In this document: in pieces, positions 21,130 through 33,271 of the stretch | How positions within the stretch are numbered: the first letter of the stretch is position 1 | Layout of the letters: the number at the start of each line of letters is the position of its first letter | Source of the DNA: Anopheles merus | Taxonomy: Eukaryota; Arthropoda; Insecta; Diptera; Culicidae | NCBI RefSeq assembly: GCF_017562075.2 | Contig: NC_054082.1 | Span: forward strand, 3,590,550 to 3,654,549 | DNA length: 64,000 nt | Reading direction: 5' to 3' | Made by a program: the position numbers and the translations under genes | The notes under the pieces: model-generated | What the model was told of the DNA's origin: nothing | What the model saw: only the letters and a program-made list of their open reading frames with translations | The model's database searches: none

Positions 21130-24100
21130 ACGATGTCCAGAGTTCACGCAACCCGCAATGGTCATATCGTTCCGAGTTGGTTGACCTGTTGAGATGTGGC
21201 CGGTGAAAGGAGACCTCTCTGAAGGCTCATTTGCATACCATGCGTGTGTCGCTAACATAAAAAAATACCATCATCTCCGGCCCAAGACAATAAGAAGGCT
21301 GCCGGCCCTTCTGCGAGAGGTTTGGCGAGGAATGTCGCGTCAGAGGATATCATTCCAAACGTTCCAAAGTGTACGCAGTATGATGTCATCTCCCAAGCCT
21401 TTATTATATCTTATGACAGTGGAGGAGGGTTTTTTGTTCAGTGTAAACTCTTTGAAATAGTTGTTCCCTGTTACATTGTTCGGCTTGAGGTCTGTGTGTG
21501 TGACCTGTGTGACATCGTACGATCGAGCAGAAGGTGTGGAGGATCGGAGAGCATTGGCAAATTCTTCCAAATGAATCGCTCCAATCGCTATTAATTTGTG
21601 TATGAAGCGATGACACAGCACTCACCGTGCATGATTGCGACATGGCCAAATAGCTATGATCGGGAGAGATTATTGAGGCAAAAGGGATGGTGATAGACGA
21701 ATTCCATCGTTCCGTCCCCACACGGCCGGTTTGGTGGAGGTTATGTAAGCTGCGTTGATTACACGCGTTCAACAACCTGTCTGTCGCCCCGGACGCTCCA
21801 AAAAACCGGTAAACGCTGAAAAACGCGCGTACGCATCCACCGCACCTTGGCTTCTTCTCCCTCTTCTTCATGCTCATCTTACCAGCATAAGGTGCGTGTC
21901 GCGCGAATAACGGAACAAGCAAACGATCGATTCCAGTCCCTGTCCCTGCCCATGACCGTCCCCGAGGGAGCGTGCGTGGATGTGCTCGAAACGTTCGAAG
22001 CATGCGGCATGCGGTGGGTTTTAAAGCAAACGTTTTTGTCGATCGAACCTGGGGGCTTGGACTTCAGGCGTGGGTTTCGTACTGCGAGACACCCTGCCGA
22101 GGGGGGGGGGGACCAAGCATACCTTCGAGATATTTCGGATAAAATATGAAGCGCTGAAGAAAATTAATATTTATGATACGAGCCAAAGCCAGAGCGCCTC
22201 CAGTTATTGGAAGGAAGTTTTGGGACATTAGCTAGAAGAGGCTTGGAGCAGACGGCCGAGGCCTAGCAAATGGAGGAATCTAGGAATTCGACACTCTCCC
22301 GTAGACTCGCGGACCATGGGAGTTGAAACTTTTTCGCCGACCGGGATCGTTTGTTTGAGATTGGAGTGTTGGATTCTGGGGGGAAAGGGTCAAAGAACTG
22401 TAACCAGTTTGCGCGACCAGTGGGCCCAGAGGATGGAGCCAGCAGGTCGGTATCATTCGCTAAACCTGCTCGTTCTAATGATGCAGGCTTTCGATTTGGA
22501 TGATCACTTTTGACGTCTGACTGCGGGATCAATCAATGCGGGGACGCAAGATAGCTAAACATGGACAACAAAACATGGGGATTAATTGTGTAATCAAGCG
22601 GAAGGTGTCGGCGATTTAGTTGGACAGGACAGGGTGATATTTGCAAAGAACAAACTGTTTCCTTTTGCGCTGAGCTGCAATAACCGTTGCTCGCTTTCAA
22701 CGGATTGAGGGAAAGATTTCTTGAAGTTCTTTGTCGAAGCAAGCTCTCACTCACAAAGGAAAGGTTCGTGCGACCCATTTGTGGGTCAATGATATGCAAG
22801 ATTCCTGCACGTTCATGTGGCTCATGCGGTTGATCACCCCTAACACTCGGCGCCCGTTTGTGTCGCGGGGAGGCGTCGATGAAATGATGCCCCATTTCTT
22901 GGCAGTCCATTCTTTAAAAGTACTTTTTGTCAATTGTGTCGATGCGTAGAAGTGCTGGCCAGCGTTGAAGGGTCTTCGTAGGTTCCTTAGAGTGTTGTTT
23001 GAAGCTTGTCGTAACTGGAAAAGGAGGTTTCGGTGTTCAAGAGATGTGAAGGTACGTTTGTATACTTTGAACATTGCCTCGAGCTGGTTATATCCGCATT
23101 CGAATCCGTGCCATAAACAACAACGTGTTGATTGTCTGACCTTGTAGAACAATTTTTGGGAGTGCCACGGGGTAATTCTGAGATAGCCATAAACGCGTCA
23201 CTAATGAGTGTTATGCCGGCGCAGCCTCATGGTATGGTGCTAAAGTTTGTCGATCGAACAGGTTAGTTCATTTGACGAAAAGATTAGTGTAACGCTTCTA
23301 GCTTCCGGCAGCTGTCACGAACCTCGACACGAACTGCAATGATCGATTACAGCTTCACGTTTGCGATTTTTCGCCTCCCGCTGGCAGGCCATGACGTTTG
23401 TCCTCAGCGATGTACACCGTGCAGAGCGCAAGATCATCAGACTACAATCGAGCGGCTTCAAACGAACGAAGGCCTATGTTTTGGTATCTATATCGTGCAT
23501 CGGAACGGCATGTGTCAGTCATAAATCGGTATCGTTTCCTAATTAGCTTGCCGATCCGTCGGTTCGAGTAGAGTTAACCCGAAGCGCAGAGTGTCTTTCA
23601 TGCTTCCAGAACTCTTCGCATGGCCATATACGAACTGCATGAAGGTGCATGATCACAGCACGCGGTACGAAAAAGGAGTCCGCCGATGGATGGATGTATA
23701 TCGTCGATGGCTGATCGAATGAGGGCCCCCATTTCCTAGCTCTTAATTATAATGACCGCAGCGCACCGCTCCGCAGGGTTGGTGGAGATAAATTAATGTC
23801 GATAGGTGAGCGTGGTGCACGCTGCAGACAGCGATTTTCCGCGGTTTTGCGTACGACCAAAACAAGGTCGTTTGAGGGCGAAAAGGAATAACCCAAAAAA
23901 TACCAAAAAGAATATATACACACGCGTGCACGTACTCATTCGCAACAATCACCACCGGCAATTTGATATGTGTGTGGCCGGTGCGTGAATGAAGCGAGCA
24001 AAGTTCGAATCGCATCGCAAGGGACACATTTCCCTAATGATTGCATCAAACGCGTTGGCAACGTTGGGTCGGTCGGTGCGACCGGGTGGTGTTTCAACAA

Positions 24101-27100
24101 TCAATTAAAGCCAACTCCAAACGTCCAAAAATGAACTGGCGATGGGTGTTTGCGGGCAAGTTGAAACGGAACTGGATGCTCCCGGGAGGGAAATATTGTG
24201 CTGTTTCAGCTTGTTTAATCAATTTTATTTCAACTGCATTTGCACTGCGTGTGCATTTGTTTTGATCATTATTTGATATGTCTCGGTGTACACACCATAA
24301 TCCGCTCCTCGGTCAGTCTCCTCCAGCGCGAGTGTGGGTTGTGTTTATTTATTTCAGTGACCGAAAATGGACGCAATGTTGAGCAAGGTTGCGCTGGTGA
24401 CCGTACAAACCGCACACCAATTTCCACAATCAAATTATTTGTCATTTTGAATTCAATAAAACGTGTTCCCTTTCGTTCCGTGATTGGGAAGTTGTTCATT
24501 AAATTTGCCAGCTATTTAGAGCGTTTCAACCACCGTGATTGCAGGCGGTTAGGAGTGAGTTTGAGTTGGATTTAGGGTTTGTGAAGTCTCGTATATTCTG
24601 AAGCTTTTCAGGACCACCGGAAGGCTCAACTTGACGAGGTTTTTACTGTAAAAAAGCTGCACAATTGTTTTCGAGAGGTGTACTGAAACTATTGAGCATA
24701 GTGGAAAGAAGTAAGCATCAAAAAGGTGTGCAAAACTCGCTCCATCCCTCCTCCTGTTGCTACCAAACCAGCAATACAGCCGCCCAGAGTTTTGCCTTTA
24801 TTTCGAGAGTTTAAAGGTGTGCCGTTCGCAATCCCATAAAACTAGACAGACGGCGCGAGCTTTGGAGGCCACTCGACCCGGCTCGCGGTGGACTCGCGGA
24901 GGGTTCATGTCCGTGCGCCGTACTCGGAGTAGAAGCATAACTCTTTGAATCACCATAAGCAGCGCTTTGGAATGTAATTTCAACCAGCAGTGTAGGTAAT
25001 AATCATCAAGCTTTGTCTTGGTGAGTTTTCTACACTCACTGTGTGTGTGTGTTGTGCCGTGTGTGTCAGGCAAACTTTGCCGGTCAGCCGGAGTTGGTCG
25101 TCGTCATTAACTTCGCATCCAGGTTTTACGGATTGCCAAGCGGAGAGTTGCAAATTTATATGCTCGCTTGTGAAATGTAGCGAGTGAGATTGCTTTTGCG
25201 AAACTTTATGGTAAAATGACATTCGAGACAGTTGGGATTGTTTCAGCAACAGCAGCAGCAGCGACGAGTACGTCAAAGTGGTTTCGTATCTGATTCATCT
25301 GTAAGCGATATTGCTCGTGGCGTAAATGGGTGCAATGAAATAAAAACATAGTGTGGATTCACATAAAAATACACGAATAAGGCATAAGGCATGCCACTTT
25401 AAGATAAAGCGACCTTTATCTGGTCCGGTGACGCTGATTCCAAAAGAAATGGTGGAATGTTTGGAAAGACACCCAGCCGAATGTACATTCTCCGGTCCGT
25501 CCGGTGGCACATAAAATTACGTCCCCATGCGACAAGCGAACGGATCGAATTAATACAAATTAATTCCACGACGCATATCGAGCATAATCGCAGTGTCGTA
25601 CGACAGAGTGGAAACGATTGGTTTCGCTCGATTGGATTATCATTCGGGTCGTTTGGGGCACAACGAACCCCGCTCGGACGGGAACCGTTCGAAGTGTTCC
25701 AAGCACTATGCCCTCGTGCAGAGCCCGGTCAGTACGAATGTTTAGAATTTCAAATAGATTATGCTAACTAGCTTCGGTACGGGACGAAAGGGACGTTTAA
25801 GCTAAACGATGCAGCGGCATCATTGCTTCTCGGTGCGACCGTCCCACCGAGACCGGTGCCGAGCGAACGAACAAATTGGGAGTCTTATCCGAACATTGGA
25901 AAGTGTTTTGTGCGATAACTGCGCGACCAGCTTGCTGGGGCAGGTGGTCGGCCCTTTTCGGCAGATGAACATGGCGGCCATGCTCTTACCTGCGTATGAA
26001 ATCGTTATTGCACACCACGGAACATTTCTTTCTTTGGCGGCGTCATGCAGTACGATAAATTTACATATTTTATTAAGCAAGGAAGCAGCAGCAACAACGA
26101 AAAAAGATACATTGCAATGGCATTGGCTCTACGCCATGATGATGCTCTTCTGGCGTTGGCCGGTCTTCTTGGGCGGCTAATCACGGAACTTTGCTCCGTG
26201 TGTGTGTTCGTATGTTTGTGTTCGGGAAGAGGTGCGCGTTGTGTCGCTGTCCGCACCAATGTTGCCAGCATCCGACTAAAGGCCCTGGCACAACGTCTAG
26301 CATCGTTAGTCGTGCCACTGAGGAAAGTTAAAATATACACTGTCAATAGAACTGAACTTTCTCCAACAAGGGAAGGGAAAGAAACAAATGATCATCATGA
26401 AGCCATCATGAGTGTGTGTGTGTGTGTGCCTTTTGGTTTGGAGATGCCCGGACAGGAGGGCACCACATCCGGTCACGGGGCAGGCAACACATTCTCTCCT
26501 ACCGTTGTTTGACGGAGCGGCTTTTCTAGCCACCGGACAGACAGAAGAAACCTGGCGGAAAACTTTGCTTAATTGTTTCAATTGATTTGGTGCACAGACA
26601 CAGACGAACCGAACGATAGTCGCATGACGGACGGCTGCACCTCCGATCGGCTCCCGTTGATGGCTTTGGCGCTGTGAAAGATGAAGACCTTTGGCGGATA
26701 ATCGGTGGAGCGCGGTGTTGCTGGAAGGTATCGCTATCGGTTCTTTCGACGGGGTGGATGAGTTAATTGTTTGTCTCTGTGTCCGTGAGGATCTCCCTAT
26801 GGCAACGCCAGCTCCTCGGGTACAGTCTTCCAATCGGTAGATTGGAGTCGCTCAAAGCCCAACGCTCGGGCCCAAGTTCATTACACAGGTCTGGTCTGGT
26901 GATAATTAAAAGCGGAAAAGCCATGACAGGTCAAATTATCGCTAGAAAGCCAAAGTGTTCGCCGGGTGGAATTTCCACAGGGGGATGATGTTGGTAGCGA
27001 CAAATGGTTGCCTAACAAATGGAGTAGCTGGTGTCAATAGAGGCTAGAATGCATGTTTCCAAGTGGTATGTCCCGGCTCAAAACTACACCGTGTAGAATG

Positions 27101-28070
27101 ACACTTCGAGCAGCCCCAAAGTCTCTGGAGCGTGTACTGGAGCTGATTAAAAGCGCATCGTACACATGACCTTCCGAGCGACCATCGTGGTGCGGAGTAC
27201 CAATTCTCCAGTCCAGTTCAACAAAACGGGCACCGGACAAAAGACTCACTCGCAAAGTGCGGTCGTTTTTGGCACGAGTAATGCTGGTACATCCGCACGA
27301 GCATGTTGAAGGGAAGCCCATCCAGCCTGTGGGGGCATCCATGGCCGGGTGAATGTTAGCAATTTGAGCTACCGCGTTAGTTGAGTTACGTGGGAAAAAG
27401 GGAAAGTATGCTCGGCTGCAAATTAATCGGTGATAAAACTTACGCCGCATGCATCTCTCCGTGTTTGCGGCGGACAGGAGGGATGGTGGACATACAAGTG
27501 AAAGAGTGAAAAGTGAGCAGCTTGACAGCTCCCGTTCATTACATCGAATGTTCAGCTATTAGCCGCCCTGGTTCGATCGGCCCAGCCAGCCAGGTCGACC
27601 TCTCCAAGCAGCAACCCCAGCCCCAGAGGTGCCGTAAGCAAGGGCCGAGGCCCGAACGGAATGTGCTCTCATGCGTCATAGTTGGTTGTTTTCGGTAATT
27701 AGAACTGGGAGGGTGTAAAAGTTCGGCAAGCTGGAAAATGAAAGCAAAAGAGGGCCGTTTTGTTTTACACCGAAGTCAAGAAAACCCGAGGGGAATGTGT
27801 CGTTTTTTTATCATAATTTAGAAATCGATACCGCAGGGACTGAAGGGAAAATTTGTGATAAAACTCGCACGGCACGGCATTAATTGGTCGATGGGCGAGT
27901 TATGCAGTTGGCGTTAATTAAATTTGCTTGTGAAACTATTGAAAGTTGGATTGAAAATTTGGAGCATTTGGGAGCGTTTGAGAGTGTTTCTCTTCTTTTG
28001 TGTGGTGTAACCCTGCTGGGTGAGCTACGTTTGTGACAAGTTTCTTTAATCGTTTTCTTTTCTTCTTTCA
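21130..28070. other. non-coding DNA, probable intron
   Basis: No convincing gene. Visible content: a G11 run at 22101-22111, GT runs at 25041-25051 and 26412-26428, an acceptor-like site at about 23388 followed by 50 open codons, and a minus-strand open frame of 138 codons (27034-27450) without splice or poly(A) support. Several 100-200 codon open frames occur on both strands, all His/Thr/Ser-rich and without supporting signals. Confidence 0.5.
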
Positions 28071-28076
28071 TTGTAG

Positions 28077-28164
28077 GTAAGCTGACCATCTTCATACCCG
28101 TAACGACACGACTTCTAGGGATGCAAACCAGGCAAGCGAGAGGTGAAACAGATGTGAAAAGTTC
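28077..28164 (+). other. candidate internal exon, 88 nt
   Basis: A very strong acceptor (25-base pyrimidine tract ending CATTGTAG at 28076) and a strong donor (GTTC|GTAAGT at 28165) bound 88 nt on the + strand. Two frames stop within the first 8 bases. The third is open through all 28 codons (LTIFIPVTTRLLGMQTRQ), entering at codon position 2. The exon also contains an ATG directly followed by TGA at 28153, a minimal upstream frame. It could be coding or a 5'UTR exon. The paired splice sites are the best of their kind in the window interior. Confidence 0.4.
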
Positions 28165-31040
28165 GTAAGTTAATTTAAAACTTTCGCCCGGTATCATCGC
28201 GTACCTGGTCGAAACCAATTTCACAAGGTCGAAGGCCCGAAGCCTTGCCGGGAGTAGCCCTGGTACTGATGGGTTGCAATCTTGTCCGTTGTTTCACAGA
28301 CTGGAGCAACTTATGCTTAAAACGTTCTTTGGAGAGTTTTGTTTTGGCCATGCTCGCTAAAGTGCTTACGGTTACGCTACATTGTTGCATGGAATTAAGG
28401 ACGATTTATGGGACGATCTTAACGCAAGTCTTTTACAAAAATTTGCTCCGAAAATCGTTTCGAGCAGGATTACTCCAAATGAGAAGGAGAAATTTGATGG
28501 ATTAGTGCACTAAGTTTGAAGATGAGTTGATAGCAGCCATGATCAAAGATGTCGGGATATCATTAAATCAATAGCTCCAGACAGAATACTTTCCACTTGT
28601 GGCCAATTTAAGCTTGTGGTCAATTAGTACCAAATACTAACTTCAGTCACAATTGAACCGTACAAAGCGGTCAGTTGCTACGTACCCCAATCACGACCCA
28701 TCACGACCACGACACTCTTTAACCATTCATGAGCACTTCATTCACTAAACGGACAACTCCACCGTATGATGTCCAACTATTTCTGCCGCTTTGTTCCACC
28801 CGGCGGGATTCCACACCAAACCGTAGATGTGTTATATAATTTGCAAATTTAATGCAAAACAAGATGCCTGCTCCCTCTGCCAAGTTTGAACGACCACTCG
28901 GTGCTATGTTTTGTGGTGGCCCCGAACAAGTGCACCTACTACATCCACTACACTTGAATCACTTTCTCGTGCGGCAAAACGGTTCAGTTCAAAGTGGATG
29001 CTCGATAAGCACTCTCGGCGTTCAGGCGAAATAATTGACCATTGATCGGGAGCAGCACCACCGAGCCTCGAAACTGATATCGCAACCGAGGGAGAGAGAG
29101 AGAGAGACAGAGAGAGTGAAGGTTCAGGTGGCGGTCAGGTCAGGTGAAATGGTTAAGCATTTGAACATCAAACAGAGCCTCAGTTTTGAGCTGAAGTGGT
29201 TCAAACTTTCGAATCGATCGCTTTGGAGAGGTGGTGCCGTTGGTGGTGGTGGTGGTGCGTATTAAATCTTCGGTTCGGTTTTCGGTGCAGCCAGTGGAAT
29301 GGGGATGATGCTCAAATGTGCATCGAATTCGGCCCGGTCGTTGACAAGTGGGCGAATTTGTACACAACCATCGATGCGAAATATCTCCGACATCCATCTG
29401 CCGCATTAGTGCAATGGCCACAGCCACAGCCACGCTGCACAATTGTTTCGACAACATGCGAACGGTGCAAACCGCAAGAGTGAGTTTTGGTGCATCAATT
29501 TAGGACTGTCCGGATTCTCTGGCACTGGATGCAATCAGCGCAAAAGTGCAGACAAATTGCAATCGGATGTCATCGTGCCGTATTTATGTACGTCGTCTCA
29601 CCCAGGAAGTCCTGCGTCCTGTGCAAAGGGCTTTCCGGGACGCAGGCTTATGCAATTTGCCGACTCGATACCGTTTTATCTGCTATTGGAGGGCCGGCTG
29701 GAAATCGAATGTCAGCAGCTACTGCTGCCCGGAGCACCGGCACTGGGTCAATCGGCAATCGGTCGTTATTGATTGTCGACACACAAACAAACGGCCGTGC
29801 TCGAATTTGGGGGTCGTGGAAATTCATTCCAGCGGCAGAAAAATAGTTTGTCGAAAGTTGTGCTTGGTATTTCCCTCAAATTTCCCTCAAGAAAAAAAAA
29901 CTGGATCGAATCAACAATTCAATGCCTCAGCAACGAGTCTCTGTGTGCAGCATGGAACGCAGCGTTTGGGGTTTTTGTTTTGACAGACCTCTCAAACTGG
30001 AGCGCGCAGGCTCAAGACCGGTAGACATTTCTCCTTGCTTTGGACGCATGTCGATTGGCGCGGGAGACCTTGTTATGTCACCGGGAGAGCTTAGTGGCAA
30101 TTGTGGTTCAATATTTCGGTATCGAGGGGCCGAATCACAGTTGGGCTTTTAGCCATGACTTCGTTTTTTGTTGTTGTTGGGGAGGTTTGTTTAGTCAAAA
30201 CGACGAGGGCTGAAAGTTTCACCAGCTGGCAGCTGGGTTGGGATTGAGTTTGTACGTATTTTTCTGTAGACACTGCCAGTGGAAAGAAACCCTTCGGATT
30301 GCTCAAACCCAATGGTGGTCTTGGCGCTTGAGCTGCAGGTGGAATCACGAACCGTGGAACTAATCAATCACAGCGTTCTGCAAACGACTGGGGGTTAAAA
30401 ATGCTCCCGGTAGGACTTATGGAACGCCAAACGCTTCGACTTGCGACAGAGCGAAACCTGTGACACGCTTCGTATTGAGAAGTATTTAATTGATCGGGAC
30501 ACAGTTGACCAAGTCAGGTGAATGTCGGTGGTCCGTGTTTACTGTCCGTGCTGAAGAAAGCTTTCCGATTTGTCCCCTTTCGTGCAACCGTTTCCGTCAA
30601 GGCAATCGCGTAGCCAAGAATGCAAGTGTCTGTGGTGTGGGCGGCAGCTGCAGCCCTAATATCTCCCGGTGCACCGCCTTGTGGGACCCACGCGATCAAC
30701 CGATCGACCGACCGCAGTGTTGCAATGGGATAAAAATTATTGTTTTGACAAAGCGATTTCCACCTTCTCCCGCGACTCAGGCGGAATGCAACCGCGAGAG
30801 GCAAAGATTGATTAGCCACGCGGTTGGGTTCGCCCGTAATTATAGTGAGCGGTGGAGTGGAATTGCTAATGGCGCTGGAACGATTTGTATCACGGTACGG
30901 TTTTTTTTGTTGTTGTTGCTGTTGCGATTGCCGTTCGCGGTTTAATTTTTGAATGGAATTTTATGCGTTGCAAAAGCAGTTGTGCTGTATCGGGGTGTGC
31001 TGTATGTGTGTGTCTGAGTGTTGGTGAATTTGGCTTTAGG

Positions 31041-31070
31041 ATGCAAATTATAATTCACCGATTATAAAAT
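31041..31070. promoter_or_regulatory. octamer plus homeodomain motif cluster
   Basis: A perfect ATGCAAAT octamer (31041-31048) overlaps AATTATAATT, with GATTA and two overlapping CGAT sequences within 30 bp. ATGCAAAT is the classic POU-domain site. Clustering with AT-rich homeodomain cores suggests an enhancer segment. Confidence 0.4.
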
Positions 31071-33192
31071 CGATCGATCAGAAGTGGAGCGAAAGGTTGG
31101 AGCAATGTTGCGTTATTTCTTTTCAGTCGGGGGTTTCGTTTTAATCTGGTGATTAGGAAATTTGGCCATGGTTTGGAGGAATACGAGCACAATCAGCTAC
31201 GCGCTTCAGTGTGTGGAACAATATTTCTTCTATTTTCTTTGGGGTGATTAATGGAGGCACAGGAAAACAGCAGTTTGTATCAACAATATAATTTAACAAT
31301 TTATCACGTGCCGCCCAAAGCATATTTTGCAGCTTAAAAGATAGTTGTAGAGTAAATATACAAAAATCCTCCCCTGTTAACGACAAACACTTCTAGAGCG
31401 TTAATAGAAATTTAATGATCGGTCTGACTTTATAGAAATTATTATCTCCATTTCGTAAATCGGCAGTTACTGGCTTTACATGTTAATCTTCTTATTCCGA
31501 TATCCCAACTAGTATCACACACACACACACTAATCTTCTCCTTTCATCTGGTTTAGATGTTTTTGCGACCCTTCAAACAACGTTCTCTAATCACAAACGA
31601 ACAAACAACTAGGTGCCGGCAAACAAAACCACACAAACAAAACCGGAAACAAACACCACTCGACGACCAGAACTATCCATTAAAAATCCATCATCAGCTA
31701 AATGGCTTTCACTTTTTTTTTATTTACCCGTCGTTCGGATACGATTGGGCCGTCCGTATTTAACGCCTCGCAATATTGGTAACGCTTGTTTTCGGTGCCT
31801 TTATCTGTAACGCACTTTACTTTCCGTGCGCTGCGTTGCAAGATGATGTGCCGTTTCCTGCATGGCAGAGCATACTTGTAGGTCATGTTTTTGTTTGAGA
31901 CACCTTTCCAATTTCCTCTGGGTGGCAAATAGAAAAGAAAAGCCGACAATGTGTGGCGGAAAATGTACAGCGTGAGGTGTGAGTGGGATGATGTGTTTGA
32001 ATGGAGTGTACACTGACACGCATCAAGCGAGCATTGCGTTGACTGTTGACGGATGATAAATCACACGAAACGAACACCGCTGAGTGGGCAAATCCATAGG
32101 TTTGGTTGGCCACAAGCCGTGCCGGAAATGAGGCTAATCGTTGTCAAAATGCTGCTCAGCACGCAAAAGAAATCAATGTGATGATTGCGCCGTTTTTGTT
32201 GCACGAAAGCGATGTGTCACTGAAGAAGTTAGCGAATCATCGAGCTCTAATTCGATTGGCGATCAGTCAGTAACTGCAGTGGTAAGTTGCCTAAGGATTC
32301 ATTTCTAAATATGGCTATGATTATAATTAATTAGTAATTTCCTAATGATATACATTCCAGGCGCTCAGAAAATGTGGGTCTTTAGACAAAAATGTAGCGG
32401 TGCTTGACCCCATCACCTAACCACGGCAGGAAAATAATTGGAGCTTTAAAAAGTGAAAAATCTATTGCCCTTCCAATCTTCGGTAATTTGCATCCATTTT
32501 ATGATGCGCTAATAATCTTCACGCGGTAACTCGATTGCCTCGCTAAACGAATTACGACAGTCGTCCTACGTTTGCGGGTACGGTGGAGTGTGAAGTTCAA
32601 CTCCACTTACGGCTCATCATCGGCCACCGTCCTAGAAGTAAAGGCCGAAAAAAGAATCGCCAATTTGAAGCTCTCCGTTTGGAAGAAAGTGACCCATGTA
32701 GGGTTACCACTTTCCCTAGTGTGATCGTCATTTCGTATGGGAGACCATTTTTGGCAACTGCTTCCAGCTGTGGGAGCCCCCCACGACACCAATGCCCATT
32801 GAAGTGAATGCGGACGTAAATGGTAGAGATGCGAAGGACGGCTCGCGATCAATCATTTCCCCATTCCGCAAAGGGCTTGGACGCGCAGCATCTCAGTCGC
32901 ATCGTTCGGCATGCAGTTGGAATTGGTGGGCGACCACAGACTTCCGAATGGTCATATCGGTGTAATTGCCAGTGCGAACCCTTGCCAAGCCCTCAGGTGC
33001 TGATGGTGGTGGTAGTGGTAATAAACGATGCGGTAGTAATAGCAGCCGGCATAATCCAAGCCGTCTTCCCGAGAGGACCCCACGTAAGATCTGTGCGCCA
33101 TGTGAGACCAGTTTGACTCGTTTTTTTTTTTTTTATTTCGGTGCAAGTCGTATTGTGAGAGCAATGGGTTTTGCGAGCCGCACATGTGTGTT

Positions 33193-33210
33193 TGTGTGTG
33201 TGTGTGTGTG
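33193..33210. repeat. (TG)9 microsatellite
   Basis: Eighteen bases of TG, just upstream of the 10-bp inverted repeat at 33225-33271. Confidence 0.85.
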
Positions 33211-33224
33211 GGTCGGTGTGTTTG

Positions 33225-33271
33225 TAGAGGTCGCTTTCTCTTTTTTCGAACTTGATCGTGTGCGACCTCTA
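33225..33271. repeat. inverted repeat, perfect 10-bp arms
   Basis: TAGAGGTCGC and GCGACCTCTA are separated by 27 bases. It would form a stem-loop in RNA. A few arms of this length are expected by chance in 64 kb, so significance is modest. Confidence 0.5.

Noticed and set aside
20590..21258. Minus-strand open frame of 222 codons
   Set aside because: It overlaps the better-supported + strand frame at 20592-20837 and has no promoter, domain or poly(A) support.
21404..22003. Minus-strand open frame of 199 codons
   Set aside because: Mixed composition with no recognisable segment and no supporting signals.
23561..23580. GGTTCGAGT resembling a tRNA T-arm box B
   Set aside because: No matching box A, acceptor stem or anticodon arm at the required distances on either strand.
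26306..26833. Minus-strand open frame of 175 codons
   Set aside because: Contains a His-Thr run produced by the (GT) microsatellite at 26412. No other support.
27034..27450. Minus-strand frame of 138 codons with a fairly protein-like middle
   Set aside because: No splice edges, promoter or poly(A) hexamer, and codon use at background. Left out of the gene list.
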